DNA of 64,000 nt from JBEKHT01 sp049511715. Lineage in GTDB: Bacteria; Chloroflexota; Anaerolineae; Anaerolineales; RBG-16-64-43. Of this stretch, positions 18,470 through 28,116 are shown one piece after another. Under the pieces are notes generated by a model, which ran no database searches, was not told the origin of the DNA, and saw only the letters and a program-made list of their open reading frames with translations. The translations under genes were made by a program, and so were the position numbers. The stretch covers positions 123,922-187,921 of the forward strand of contig JBEKXU010000001.1 of the NCBI GenBank assembly GCA_049511715.1. The letters are read 5' to 3'. Positions within the stretch are counted from its first letter, which is position 1. Each line of letters begins with the position of its first letter.

Positions 18470-19450
18470 TCGCTGCTCCTCTTGAAAACAGTATTCTGCC
18501 CGGCCAGTTGGGGATCGCCAAGGCGTCTCGCATGCGTACTCGAGGATCCATGCTATCACAAGTTGAATCGGCTTCCGAGAAGGTTTCCGAAAAGGGCAAC
18601 AACTCCAGAATGGAGAGAGGCATCCCCGGGGTGCCTGCCTCCCGACGGGAGGCTGAGATTGCCTTCCGGCCAATGGTCCTTGTGTCGATCGCTCGAGCCA
18701 GACAACTGTCACTTGCCAGCTCTCCCTGCCCCCAGTGAAGGCGGTTTCGGAGGAGAGCAAGGCAACCTTCACTAAGGCTGGGGGCGTTCTTGAGTCCAGC
18801 GACGCGGGGATTCATAGAAGAAGCCGCCGATTGCAGCCCTCACCAGCGTCGATCAGATGGGCCTGGGTCTCCTTGCGGGGTGAGGCCCGGTCCTTGGGAG
18901 GGGGAGTGCAGCTGACTGGCCGACTCGATCCTTCACCCGGGATGACCCGCGGCCGTAGCGTTGTAAAAGGAAAGCCTCGTCCGGAGGATCGGCCACTGGC
19001 AGCGGCCTGGCTCTCCCCGCATCAGCCCGGGTCCGAAGATTGGGACGCTGGAGGTGTGCGCGCGGATCCTGGTCAGCCCTCTCTGACCATGATCGGCAGC
19101 TTGCAGCCGACCGGAACGCAGTGCCAGGAACTGCCGCGCCAATTGGATCCCCCGTCGGACTCGCTGGCCTTGGGGGAGCAAGCACGGTGCTGTGGCACCC
19201 CGTAACTTTTCCCATCGCGCAGCCGTCGCCCATGATGGCCGTAGAGGTTGTGCCTTTGGCCACTTTCCTAGGGACTGCGGCGCATGCCGGCCCGCCTTCA
19301 TGAACTTGTTGCGGGTCTTCAAGCGAGCCACGGAGCGCCGGGGCCTCACTCCGATCGGAGGATGTGGGCGTGTTGGCGGGATAGGTTCGACGAGTTTCCT
19401 GGTCGACACTTACGAGAAGTTTGTCGGGCCAAAATCCTGCCCCTGGACAT
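18470..19450. other. 981-bp stretch without intact gene
   Basis: No supported reading frame or RNA is seen. It borders the glycolate-oxidase remnant that begins at 19451 and may be further degraded remains of it. Confidence 0.4.
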
Positions 19451-19639
19451 TCAGTCCGGGAACATCTTCCCGGGATTGAGAATGGTCATAGGGTCGAGCG
19501 CGCCCTTGATTCTGCGCTGCAGGCTGAAGGACAGGGTGCCCAGGGCACGAGCGAGAAAGTGGCGTTTCAGCAAGCCGCTGCTTTGCCCGCGCGACACGCT
19601 CCCGCCGACGGGGAGGCCGATGCCGAAAGGAAATTCTCC
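19451..19639 (-). pseudogene. C-terminal remnant of a GlcD-like FAD-linked oxidase
   Basis: The minus-strand frame ending at TGA 19451 encodes SGLLKRHFLARALG, then LQRRIKGALDPMTILNPGKM and FPD. RRIKxALDPxxILNPGK is the conserved C-terminus of GlcD/lactate-dehydrogenase type FAD-linked oxidases. Only about 60 residues are recognisable. The several hundred residues of FAD-binding and central domain that should precede it are absent, and a TPR-like gene begins at 19781. This is a truncated relic. An intact paralogue is at 48207-49601, where the same place reads SIKRALDPKNVLNPGK. Confidence 0.7.
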
Positions 19640-19780
19640 GGCATTTAGGGACAGGGAGGCGCAGGGACGTGGGAGTTCGGGGCTCTTGAGGAAACCTGAT
19701 TTCGGTTCAGGCCCCCGGGGGTGCCAGCCGAGCCCGCTGCCGGGCTTCCAACCGTGCCCGGGCTGGGACGCTGCTTCTGC

Positions 19781-20065
19781 CTACTTGGGAGTATCGGCGC
19801 GGCTGTGCGCCGAGCGTGAAGCTAAAGAAGAATCCGGGAGGAGGGAGAGGGCGCGCTTGGCGGCCCGGTTGGTGGGATCCAGGAGCAGTGCGTGGATGAG
19901 CGCCTGCCGCTTGTCGCGGACGGCTGGCTCGACCTCGGACAGCCAAAGCCAGGCCTGAACATCGGATGGGTCGCTCTCGAGCAGGGCAAAAAGGAGCTTT
20001 CGCGCCTCTGCGGACCGGCCTTGGGTCACCATGTCCTGCAAGGTAATAAGCGTGGACGGATCCAA
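19781..20065 (-). CDS. Small TPR-like protein
   Basis: A 94-residue soluble protein starting at TTG 20065. Residues 8-80 have the heptad-like spacing of a tetratricopeptide hairpin: LQDMVTQGRSAEARKLLFAL, then ESDPSDVQAWLWLSEVE and HALLLDPTNRAAKRALSLL. Small proteins with the pattern (G/D)-x-x-x-A-R-x-L-(8-9)-DP-x-x-x-x-A-W-L-W-L are frequent in Chloroflexota, where they act as protein-interaction modules of unknown partner. No catalytic motif is present. It is not part of an evident operon. The C-terminal 15 residues are Ser/Ala-rich and probably disordered. Confidence 0.65.
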   Translation of the reverse strand: MDPSTLITLQDMVTQGRSAEARKLLFALLESDPSDVQAWLWLSEVEPAVRDKRQALIHALLLDPTNRAAKRALSLLPDSSLASRSAHSRADTPK

Positions 20066-20490
20066 TTTCGCCTCGCTTGAGGGGACGCAAGATATTGGTT
20101 GTTCTCATTGTACGGAACACAGCAGTGTGGTGGTCAATGTTGAGAAGTTGCAACCGATCTGCAAGCCCCAGGAGCGCAGGGCAGCTTCGAGGTTGGGTTT
20201 TGCCTCGTGGGGGAATTCTCGGGCCGCAGAGCAGGTCCGGGATGCGCAGGCCCTGCAACCCGGCGCGCGGACAGGCTATGGGCAGGGTATTTGCCAGGGC
20301 GCAACCGCTGGATCACCCGGCATCAGCAGACGCTCTAGCCGGGACCACCAAGGGTCTGAGATTGCATCGGCGGGCGCTTGCCAGCAAGAATTCCTGCGGA
20401 CGGAGCCAGGCTGTGAGGGAACGTGTGCTTGGGGCGCGCGCCGAACCCCCTTCCATTCCAAACCATCGAGAATTGCAACCGGCCCGCGCC
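20066..20490. other. 425-bp stretch without recognisable gene
   Basis: No coding frame or structured element that I can support. Confidence 0.4.
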
Positions 20491-22047
20491 TTAGGGGGTC
20501 GGGCTGGCGGCCGGGGTGCTGGTCGGGTAGGGCGTCACCGCGCCCGGCGCGCAGATGTCGGGCGGGCTGGTAAGTAGCGGAGAGGTCGCCACGTCGGAAC
20601 TCACGCTTGGCACCCCGCCCGTTCCCCACCAGTTGTTCGCTGCGGTTACCACCCCATCAATGTCCGCCCCCGAGCCGGCGGTCGGCTCTGTGGACTTGTT
20701 GTTCATCAGGCAGCTGTTCGTCACGGACCCCTTGCCGCCGGCCACGATTCCCCCGCCGACCTCCGCTACATTGCCGGCAATCACGCTGTGGCTGATGGTC
20801 AGGACGACGGAGGATGGATCATCGTCCGACGGTTGGACGAAAATGGCGCCGGCAATGGACTCGGGTGCCTGATTGTCAACCACGTAGCTGTCCTGGATCG
20901 TGACCAAAACATGTTCCCCGCCGATCGCCAGGCCGTTGATGCCTCCGCCGCCGTGGGGGGTGGCGGAGACTTCGGTTGCGACATTCCCTGAGAACACGCT
21001 GCCGTCAAGGACATTGACCGTGCCGCCCTCGTCGTAGAGGCCAGCCCCTTCTGCGGCGTTGTTTCCTTGAATGAGGCTGTGATCGATCGTCACCTGGCCC
21101 CCCTGGGCGTAAATGCCCCCGCCCAGAGTCCCATCCTTGTCCGTGCCGACGTTCTTGATGATTTGGCTGTCCTTCAGGTGGAGCTCGCCCGGATGCGTGC
21201 TTCCGCCCTCGAAGTAGAACCCGATTCCCGAATAGTCAATTCCCGCGCCCTCGGTGGAGGCTTGATTACCCTCGATGATGCTGTCGTTGATGTCCAGCTC
21301 GCCTCCGGAATGGATGGCTCCGCCCGAGGCGGAGGAGTTTCCGGTCAGGACGACGTGATTGAGGGTCACCCGGCCGAATTCCAGGTCAATAGCGCCCCCG
21401 CTCAGGAGGGGATTGTAGGTGGTGTCGCCGCCGGTCATGGTCAGGTCATCGAGGGTCAGGTCGGCCTGGGCCGTGGCCTGAAAGATCGCGAACGGCGTGG
21501 AACTCTTCCGCTGGATCGTCGATCCGTTTCCGAGGATCGTGACCGTCGTGTAGATCACCGGGAACCCGCCGGGATCGAACCCGAGCCGGCCGCCGGCCCC
21601 GGCCAAGGGCGGAGAGCTGGTATCCGGATCAGAAAGGGTATACGTCCCTTTGGGCAGATAGATCGTGGTGCTGCCACCGGAAACAACACACCCATCCTCG
21701 TTCTGCTGGGTCTGCGCCGCCCAGATGGCTTCACCGAGCGAACAATTGCCGTTCTGCTTGAAGGGATAGACATTCTGGTCAAAGGTGTTGACCACGATCG
21801 CGTTTGCCGGCACCGCGGGGGTCGCGGTTGCGGTGGGCTGCGCCGGCGCGGTGGGAGCCGCGGTGGTTGCCGGCGGCCGCGTGGCGGTCCGTTCGTCGCT
21901 TGCCGTCAGCGGGCTGCCCGAGATCGTTTCCGCCGGAGCTGGGAACGAAGCCTTGACAGGAGCGGAAGTCTCCGCGGGCGGAATCGCACTCGTTGGACTG
22001 CAGCTCGCGATTGCCAGGGCGATAGCCGTTACGGCGCACAAACGCAT
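20491..22047 (-). CDS. Secreted lipoprotein with right-handed parallel beta-helix
   Basis: A 518-residue exported protein. ATG 22047 gives MRLCAVTAIALAIASC, a lipoprotein signal with lipobox AIAS-C. A Thr/Pro/Ala-rich linker spans about 20-85. Next comes the block AIVVNTFDQNVYPFKQNGNCSLGEAI and then many short repeats such as VVLTGNSSASGGAIHSGG and SLIQGNNAAEGAGLYDEGG, the NN/GG-rich coils of the polymorphic outer-membrane-protein-like or pectate-lyase-like beta-helix. It ends in a Pro/Thr/Ser tail. No pectate-lyase catalytic residues are obvious, so it could bind or cleave polysaccharide or be structural. An ATG two codons upstream lies too close to the AAGGAGG site to be preferred. Confidence 0.85.
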   Translation of the reverse strand: MRLCAVTAIALAIASCSPTSAIPPAETSAPVKASFPAPAETISGSPLTASDERTATRPPATTAAPTAPAQPTATATPAVPANAIVVNTFDQNVYPFKQNGNCSLGEAIWAAQTQQNEDGCVVSGGSTTIYLPKGTYTLSDPDTSSPPLAGAGGRLGFDPGGFPVIYTTVTILGNGSTIQRKSSTPFAIFQATAQADLTLDDLTMTGGDTTYNPLLSGGAIDLEFGRVTLNHVVLTGNSSASGGAIHSGGELDINDSIIEGNQASTEGAGIDYSGIGFYFEGGSTHPGELHLKDSQIIKNVGTDKDGTLGGGIYAQGGQVTIDHSLIQGNNAAEGAGLYDEGGTVNVLDGSVFSGNVATEVSATPHGGGGINGLAIGGEHVLVTIQDSYVVDNQAPESIAGAIFVQPSDDDPSSVVLTISHSVIAGNVAEVGGGIVAGGKGSVTNSCLMNNKSTEPTAGSGADIDGVVTAANNWWGTGGVPSVSSDVATSPLLTSPPDICAPGAVTPYPTSTPAASPTP

Positions 22048-23031
22048 GAACATCCCTCCTTCCCGCTGTCCCATTCACGGCGAAATGGATGAAGTCAAGA
22101 TCGGGCTGCCGGATCCGGTCGAGCAGGAAAACCACGCCGCGCCTCGTCCGGCCCACGTCGGGATACGATGGCCGTTCCCCCAGTAGCCGGCACGGCTCGT
22201 AAGCGCCCAGAATCCCCTCTACTTTCGGCGTCCGGTTGAGGAGGCATCAGAGTCAATTATTTGGAAATGGCCCGGGCAAGACGGGCCTGCGAGCAAAGAA
22301 ACAGGACCTCATCTATTCAGGTTCTCCTCCGCACGTGATGGTTCTGGGGAGGATCCAGGCAGCAGAGGAGCAATTGTCCGGTCGATCGGTGACCCTCTTG
22401 GAGATTCCCTTCGGAATCCCGATGGTGATGGGTGGCCCTCTCATGTTCTTGGGACCCGCCTGCCTGTCACGAGGCGCGCGATCTGAGATTCCAGAGACGC
22501 ACAACCGGTTGCCTTGATCACCGATATTAGTCTCTCAAAACCTATCTGTCAAGTGCGATCCGCATTATCCTAAATATGTGGATGCAATCATCGTACGCGG
22601 GAATCGAAAGCCGAGGAGTTACCAATAACATCGCGGCTCGCCCAGGTGCCAACTTCTGGGGGTGCGAGGATGTGTGGACAAGCAGCATCAGCAGAGAAGG
22701 AGTGGGTCCATGCGCTTTGCGGCGCGAAGGGGAGTGAGGTCAGTTCCCAGAAGAGGTCGACTAGCGGAGAGGAACCGCGGCTCGGGTTTCGAGGAATCTG
22801 TCGCCTTCGGCCTTTCTCCTGATTCCTGTTACCATCCTGCCGTTCATTCACCAAGGATCAACCAGATTCCTTGCTGGAGCGGCCTCTCTGGCGAACGGTC
22901 AAGGACGCCAGAACTGGACCATGGCTTGGGACCCGATCCGATTTGGAGTTTCGGGTTCTGTTTACCTTCAGTTAATGGAAATGTTGTCTGATGGTGGAAG
23001 AACACGGCCAGGATGGAGTCTGAAAAGCGCG
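22048..23031. other. 984-bp region between divergent units
   Basis: No gene recognised. It contains a possible minus-strand promoter (22524-22552) and presumably the promoter of the two-component operon. Confidence 0.4.
22524..22552 (-). promoter_or_regulatory. Possible promoter for the beta-helix lipoprotein
   Basis: Minus strand: TTGACA at 22552-22547, 17-bp spacer, TAATAT at 22529-22524 (4 of 6). The distance to the gene start is about 475 nt, which is long, so the assignment is tentative. Confidence 0.35.
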
Positions 23032-23706
23032 ATGAGCAGGGTATTGCTCGTAGATGATGACCCTCACATTCGGGAACTGGCAAGCCTTTTCTTGCGCAAA
23101 GAGGGTTTTGAAGTGTTTGAGGCCGCGGACGGGGCTGAGGCCCTTTCCCAGCTCGACAAAGGCCAAGCGGACCTGTTCATCATTGACGTCATGATGCCCA
23201 ATCTGGACGGCTGGGAGCTATGCCGCGAGCTGCGCGCGTCCTACGACCTTCCAATTCTGATGCTGACGGCCAAGGGAGAGACCAGCCAGAAACTGAAGGG
23301 CTTCCAGCTGGGCGCCGATGATTATCTGGTTAAGCCTTTCGAGCCCTTGGAACTGGTGGCTCGGGTAAAAGCCCTTCTCAAGCGCTATCGAATCGCCACC
23401 TCGCAAACCATCCAGATCGGGGAATTGTTGATGGATCACAAGACCTTCGAAGTGACGGTGCACGGTGAGAGGGTCAATCTTCCGCTCAAAGAGTTTGAGC
23501 TATTGTTCAAACTGGCCAGCTACCCAGGACGCACCTTTTCCCGCGAGCAGCTGATTGGGGATATTTGGGGCGAGGGTTTTCGAGGCAATGACCGCACACT
23601 GGACGTGCACATCAACCGCCTCCGGGACCGTTTCCCGGAGGAGCGGCATTCGTTCAAGATCACCACGGTTCGGGGGCTGGGCTACCGCTTGGAGGTGTCC
23701 GGATGA
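23032..23706 (+). CDS. OmpR/PhoB-family response regulator
   Basis: A 224-residue DNA-binding regulator. The receiver domain (1-120) has the acidic pair DDD at 8-10, phospho-acceptor Asp52 in IIDVMMPNLDGW, switch Thr in MLTAKG near 79 and Lys in DYLVKPF near 101. The C-terminal winged helix (130-222) contains LPLKEFELLFKLASYPGRTF, then LIGDIWGEGF and RTLDVHINRLRDRF. ATG 23032 is placed directly before VLLVDDDP. The frame opens further upstream without similarity. Its last 4 bp overlap the histidine kinase gene, so the two are a translationally coupled pair, and an ABC exporter follows. Confidence 0.93.
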   Translation: MSRVLLVDDDPHIRELASLFLRKEGFEVFEAADGAEALSQLDKGQADLFIIDVMMPNLDGWELCRELRASYDLPILMLTAKGETSQKLKGFQLGADDYLVKPFEPLELVARVKALLKRYRIATSQTIQIGELLMDHKTFEVTVHGERVNLPLKEFELLFKLASYPGRTFSREQLIGDIWGEGFRGNDRTLDVHINRLRDRFPEERHSFKITTVRGLGYRLEVSG

Positions 23707-24806
23707 ACAGGATGGGCCCAAGACTGCTCCGTACCGCCCCGGCCATTCTCGTGCTGGCCCTGATCATCGGCATGTTTGCGCTCAGCTTCTTTCTGACAGC
23801 CGACCTGTATAGGATCATTCACCTGAATCTCCCCGCCTGGCTGACCCAGGTCATCAACTCGCTCTTGGGGCTCTTGGTCGCAGGTCTGATCATCAGTTTT
23901 TCTGGGTGGTTTGCCCGGTCCAGAGGCTGGATATCGTGGGGGAATATGTTCGGACCGATCATTGAGGCTCTGGAAAGAATCGGGGCCGGGGATTTCAGCG
24001 TCAAGCTGGATGACCGCTACCGGGATCACCAGATTGTCGGCGAGCTGGCTAGCACCGTGAACAGGATGGCCCTGGACCTGGACCAGATGGAGAGCCTGCG
24101 CCAGGAGTTCGTTTCCAATGTGTCGCATGAAATCCAGTCGCCGCTGACCTCGATTCGCGGATTTGCCAGGGCTTTGGAGGATGATCGCCTGGGTGCGGAA
24201 GAACGTCATCATTATCTGAGCATCATCGAGGAGGAAAGCACACGGTTGTCGCGGTTGACCGAGGGCTTGCTCAGGCTGGCTTCGCTGGAGTCGGATCGGG
24301 CGCGGATTGCGCCGAGCCCCTACTCTCTGGACCGGCAGATTCGGGATCTCATCCTGGCCTGCGAGCCTCAATGGAGGGAGAAGGAGATTGAGCTGGGCGT
24401 GACCCTGGAGGAGGTCGAAATCACCGCCGACGAAGATCTGCTGAGCGAGGTATGGACCAACTTCATCCACAACAGCATCAAGTTCACTCCGCGGGGGGGC
24501 AAGGTCCGCGTCGACCTGCGCCGGCGCGACCGCCAGATCGAATTCAAGATAACCGACACCGGAATTGGCATCTCGGAGGAGGATCAGAGAAGGGTCTTCG
24601 AACGTTTCTTTAAGGCCGATAAATCGCGGACGGCCTCCAACGGCGGCAGCGGGCTGGGTCTCGCCATTGCCGAGAAGATTGTAGAAATGCATCAAGGGAG
24701 GATCGAGCTCATGAGCAAATTGGGAGAGGGGACGACTTTCACCGTCCTCCTGCCCTTGGTGGCGAAAGATGGGGCGGGCCGGGTAGCCGGGCTGCCCTCA
24801 GGATGA
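23703..24806 (+). CDS. Sensor histidine kinase
   Basis: A 367-residue membrane sensor kinase. Transmembrane segments are at about 12-32 and 50-70, with only a short extracytoplasmic loop, followed by a HAMP domain (about 71-125). The dimerisation domain carries phospho-acceptor His142 in SNVSHEIQSPLTSIRG. The ATPase domain has the N box WTNFIHNSIKFTP near 256, the G1 box DTGIGISEED near 289, the F box RVFERFFKADKSR and the G2 box GGSGLGLAIAEKIV near 325. The small sensory loop suggests sensing within the membrane, as in cell-envelope-stress kinases that control adjacent ABC exporters. The next gene is such an ATPase. Confidence 0.93.
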   Translation: MNRMGPRLLRTAPAILVLALIIGMFALSFFLTADLYRIIHLNLPAWLTQVINSLLGLLVAGLIISFSGWFARSRGWISWGNMFGPIIEALERIGAGDFSVKLDDRYRDHQIVGELASTVNRMALDLDQMESLRQEFVSNVSHEIQSPLTSIRGFARALEDDRLGAEERHHYLSIIEEESTRLSRLTEGLLRLASLESDRARIAPSPYSLDRQIRDLILACEPQWREKEIELGVTLEEVEITADEDLLSEVWTNFIHNSIKFTPRGGKVRVDLRRRDRQIEFKITDTGIGISEEDQRRVFERFFKADKSRTASNGGSGLGLAIAEKIVEMHQGRIELMSKLGEGTTFTVLLPLVAKDGAGRVAGLPSG

Positions 24807-24816
24807 GGTGATCCCA

Positions 24817-25806
24817 GTGAAGATGATCGAAGTGGAGAAACTTTCTCGGCTTTTTGGCGGGGTGACCGCCGTCGATGGGATCAGTTTCGAGGTCGAGTCT
24901 GGGGAGATCTTCGGGTTCGTTGGCCCAAACGGCGCGGGGAAGTCGACAACCATCAACATGTTGTGCACCCTGCTCAAGCCGAGCGGGGGCCGCGCCCGCA
25001 TTGACGGGCAGGACATCGTCGTGCGGCGCGACGGGATCCGGCAGTCGATCGGCCTCGTGTTCCAGGACCCGACGCTGGACGAGCGCTTGACGGCACGGCA
25101 GAACCTGCAGTTCACCGCCAGACTCTATGATCTGCCGGGTAAGGTCGTCGAGGCTCGCTCGAAAGAGCTGCTGGAAATGGTCGCCCTCTCCGAGCAAATC
25201 GACCGGCCCGTCAAGACGTTTTCGGGCGGAATGAAGAGGCGCCTGGAAATCGTTCTCGGACTCCTCCATCATCCCAAGGTGCTGTTCCTGGACGAGCCCA
25301 CGATCGGGCTCGACCCCCAGACCCGCCGGCAGATCTGGGACTACGTCGTCCACATGCGCGCCGCCGAGGGGCTTACCGTTTTTCTCACGACCCACTACAT
25401 GGACGAGACCGAGATCTGCGACCTGATCGCCATCATCGATTACGGGCGCATCGTTGCCTGCGACACGCCGGACAGGCTCAAAGCGTCGATCGGAGGCGAT
25501 GTCGTGACGTTACGGACCGGCGACGATGCGGTCGCAGCCGCCGTGCTGCAGGGGCGTGGGCTGGATGTCGAACGCAATGGGGACGGCGTTCGGGTTCGCG
25601 TCGAGCGCGGAGACGAGTTCATCCCGCAGGCCGTGCGGCTGCTGGACGCCGACGGGCGCACGGCGGTCCGGGGCGTAAGTCTGAAACGTCCGACGCTCGA
25701 CGACGTTTTTCTGCAGCTGACGGGCCGCGCCATCCGGGATGAGGGAGCCGGCGCGGATGAGCAGATGCGGTCGAGAAGGATGCAGCACAGAAGGAGGCAA
25801 GCCTGA
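24817..25806 (+). CDS. ABC transporter ATP-binding protein, DrrA-like
   Basis: A 329-residue ATPase of the DrrA/CcmA (ABC-2 exporter) group. It has Walker A FVGPNGAGKSTTINML near residue 33, the Q loop GLVFQDPTLDERLT, signature TFSGGMKRRLEIVLGL near 133 and Walker B VLFLDEPTIGLDPQTRR near 155, then the switch histidine in FLTTHYMDE. The C-terminal 90 residues are the accessory domain common in drug/antibiotic exporters. Three in-frame starts are possible: GTG 24808, GTG 24817 and ATG 24823. GTG 24817 has the best spacing from GAGGTGAT. It follows the kinase by 10 bp and shares 1 bp with the permease gene, so the four genes form an operon. Confidence 0.92.
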   Translation: MKMIEVEKLSRLFGGVTAVDGISFEVESGEIFGFVGPNGAGKSTTINMLCTLLKPSGGRARIDGQDIVVRRDGIRQSIGLVFQDPTLDERLTARQNLQFTARLYDLPGKVVEARSKELLEMVALSEQIDRPVKTFSGGMKRRLEIVLGLLHHPKVLFLDEPTIGLDPQTRRQIWDYVVHMRAAEGLTVFLTTHYMDETEICDLIAIIDYGRIVACDTPDRLKASIGGDVVTLRTGDDAVAAAVLQGRGLDVERNGDGVRVRVERGDEFIPQAVRLLDADGRTAVRGVSLKRPTLDDVFLQLTGRAIRDEGAGADEQMRSRRMQHRRRQA

Positions 25807-26609
25807 TGAATTGGAGACGCTCGATCCGCGGGGCGTATGCTATCTGGTTGCGGGACGTCCTGGCCCTGGTGCAGGACCGAGCCCGGCTCATCGGCACGTT
25901 TGTGGGGAATGTGGTCATGCTGGTGGCGCTCGGGTTCGGGTTGGGAGGGGCTATTGGGAATATTGGCGGAACAGCGACGGCGGTGGGCGTGCCCTACATC
26001 CAGTTCCTTTTTCCGACGATGCTTTGCTTGACGGGCGTGATGTCAGCCGTGCAGTCGACGATGTCGATTGTGTGGGACCGCGAGTTTGGGCTGATGCGCA
26101 AGGTGCTGGTCGCGCCGCTGTCGCGGACGTCGGTGGCTTTGGGGAAGGTGGGCGGGGGTGTAACGGTGGCGGTGATCCAGGGATTGATTTTGATGCTGGC
26201 GATCCCTCTGCTTTCCATTCGTGTCGGCTTCGTTCAGGTCCTCGCCATCGTGGCCCTGCTGATACTGGTCTCAGCCGTGGTGACGGCCCTGGGCATTCTG
26301 GTCGCGGCTCGGCAGACCTCGATGCAGGGGTTTCAGGTCATCAGTTTGTTCGTCATTTTGCCGTTGATGCTTCTCAGCTTTGGAACGGCACTGCCGATAT
26401 CGGGGGGGCTGGAGGGGCGCGTGCTGCGAGTCCTGTCTGAGGTCAACCCGGTGGGGTACGGCGTGGATGCCGTCCGGCAGATTGTGCTATCCGGTCGGCT
26501 CGCCGCCTCGCTCACTTTGCACCCTCCTGCGGTCGATGCGGCCATCCTGCTGGGGTTCTTCGTGCTCTTCCTTGTGCCTGGGGTTCTGCTGTTCGGGAAG
26601 CAGGACTAG
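25806..26609 (+). CDS. ABC-2 type exporter permease, DrrB-like
   Basis: A 267-residue membrane protein with six predicted transmembrane segments, at about 32-55, 65-85, 113-138, 145-168, 178-197 and 238-260. SAVQSTMSIVWDREFGLMRK near residue 80 and EVNPVGYGVDAVRQIV near 205 are hallmarks of the ABC-2 permease family. Together with the preceding ATPase it should form an exporter for a drug, lipid or peptide. It is probably induced by the upstream two-component system. The start ATG at 25806 shares its A with the ATPase stop codon. Confidence 0.92.
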   Translation: MNWRRSIRGAYAIWLRDVLALVQDRARLIGTFVGNVVMLVALGFGLGGAIGNIGGTATAVGVPYIQFLFPTMLCLTGVMSAVQSTMSIVWDREFGLMRKVLVAPLSRTSVALGKVGGGVTVAVIQGLILMLAIPLLSIRVGFVQVLAIVALLILVSAVVTALGILVAARQTSMQGFQVISLFVILPLMLLSFGTALPISGGLEGRVLRVLSEVNPVGYGVDAVRQIVLSGRLAASLTLHPPAVDAAILLGFFVLFLVPGVLLFGKQD

Positions 26610-26977
26610 GCATCGACGGGAAGGTTGCGACCCAACGAGGAAATCTCTTGCCGAACCGGTTGCAGCGTGGGGATTCTGGGATCCTGCTTCCACGCTCGTA
26701 GAGGTTGAGTCAAGCCAAGAACAACCGAAGCCAGATGAGGCCGAGCAGTTCTCACACGGGCATTTGGTCTGGCCCTGGGGTTCAGGCGGTGGGGATGGGT
26801 CTGGCAGGGGGGCTGACGGGGGAACGTGGACAGCCAGGCGGGGCGGAGATTCTGTGCATCTTGCTGCGGTTGAACCCGGAGGGGGGACGGGGCTGGCGCA
26901 AGTGGCGCATGGTCCGAACCTTGCTGCTCGCAGACAGCCAACTAATCTGTTCAAAATCGAGGTGGAAAAGGCAGAGA
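26610..26977. other. 368-bp stretch without gene
   Basis: Nothing recognisable. It precedes the permease remnant at 26978. Confidence 0.35.
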
Positions 26978-27094
26978 ATGCGGCTGGGACAAAACCTTGT
27001 TGAGGCGCTGGAAAGTCTGACAGCGAGCAAACCGTGGTCGGCGCAGACGATGCTGGGGATCGTGATCGGGGTGGCGGCGGTCGGCGTGTCGTCC
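26978..27094 (+). pseudogene. 5' remnant of a MacB/FtsX-type ABC permease
   Basis: From ATG 26978, behind AAAAGGCAGAGA, the frame reads MRLGQNLVEALESLTASK, then SAQTMLGIVIGVAAVG. The pattern (N/A)L-x-A-L-x-S-L-x-A-(N/S)-K-x-x-S-A-x-T-M-L-G-I-x-I-G-V-A-A-V is the strongly conserved N-terminus of MacB-family permeases. Similarity ends after about 39 residues, and the convergent ROK kinase gene ends at 27123, so the remaining 350 or so residues are gone. It lies behind an intact ABC exporter on the same strand. Confidence 0.7.
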
Positions 27095-27122
27095 CTCGAG
27101 AGATCGCCCGGGAACGGTGAGA

Positions 27123-28052
27123 TCAGATCCGTGAGGACCCTGAGTAGGGGGGGACGCTTTGGCCAGCGGACAGGTCTCGCGCGAGCGCGACGGCGCCCAG
27201 GACCCCGGATCTCTTTCCCAGACCGGGGGAAACGATGTAGCGGTCAATGTGCGCGAGCAGCTGCATCGAGTGGATATATCCGCCGAGGATTTTCGGCACC
27301 TCCTCATGAACTCTCTGGATCAGGCCCTCGTGACGCATCACTCCCCCGCCCAGGATGATGGCGCGGGGCGAGAGGCAGCAGATCAGGTTCGCGATTCCCA
27401 GAGCAATGTAATGGGCTTCCAGCTCCCAGGCCGGGTGGTCCGCGTCCAGGGACTCTGGTTCCTTCCCCCAGCGCCGCGCGATGGCAGGCCCAGAAGCCAG
27501 TCCCTCAAAGCAGTCGCGGTGGAAGGGGCAGCAGCCGGGAAAGGGATCGACCTCCCGATCGTGGGGGATGCGCATGTGTCCGGCTTCCGGGTGGATGAGG
27601 CCGTGCATAAGCTGCCCCTCGTAGACCCCGCCGGCGCCGATCCCTGTACCGACCGTGAGGTAGACTACCGGGTCCCTTCCCTGCGCCGCGCCCCAGCGCT
27701 GCTCGGCCAGGGCCGAGGCATTCACGTCGGTGTCCACGGCCGCCGGAACCCCCAGCGCTTCGGACAATCTTCCTGGGAGGTTCGTATTCGCCCATCCGGC
27801 TTTGGGCGTCGTCGTGATCCAGCCGAAGGTCGGCGAATTCTTGTCCAGGTCCAGCGGGCCGAAGGAGGCGACCCCGATGGCGTTCAGGCCTTCCCGGCGG
27901 ATTTGGGGTTGGAAGAAGGCGATGACCCGGCCGATGGTTTCTGCAGGGTCGGTCGTGGGCAGTTCGATTTCACGGCGGATATCGTCCGGCCCGCTGGCGA
28001 TAATGCAGACGAACTTGGTTCCTCCGGCTTCCACTCCACCGACCAGGCCCAT
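27123..28052 (-). CDS. ROK-family sugar kinase, fructokinase-like
   Basis: A 309-residue sugar kinase. The N-terminal phosphate loop is GGVEAGGTKFVC. GVASFGPLDLDKNSPTFG near residue 72, VDTDVNASALAEQRWGAA near 118 with the catalytic Asp, and TVGTGIGAGG near 143 follow. A zinc-binding ROK signature is seen as HPEAGHMRIPHD, then GCCPFHRDCFEGLASGPA near 185. This arrangement fits bacterial fructokinases and mannokinases. ATG 28052 was chosen over an upstream in-frame start because GGAGG precedes it and the phosphate loop begins at once. It is the last gene behind ptsH-ptsI and the SIS remnant. Confidence 0.88.
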   Translation of the reverse strand: MGLVGGVEAGGTKFVCIIASGPDDIRREIELPTTDPAETIGRVIAFFQPQIRREGLNAIGVASFGPLDLDKNSPTFGWITTTPKAGWANTNLPGRLSEALGVPAAVDTDVNASALAEQRWGAAQGRDPVVYLTVGTGIGAGGVYEGQLMHGLIHPEAGHMRIPHDREVDPFPGCCPFHRDCFEGLASGPAIARRWGKEPESLDADHPAWELEAHYIALGIANLICCLSPRAIILGGGVMRHEGLIQRVHEEVPKILGGYIHSMQLLAHIDRYIVSPGLGKRSGVLGAVALARDLSAGQSVPPYSGSSRI

Positions 28053-28116
28053 GGGGGTATTCCTCCAGTCTTCTTGGCTTGAGATTCCGTTCCGCTCGCT
28101 CAATCCCTAGGTCGGC

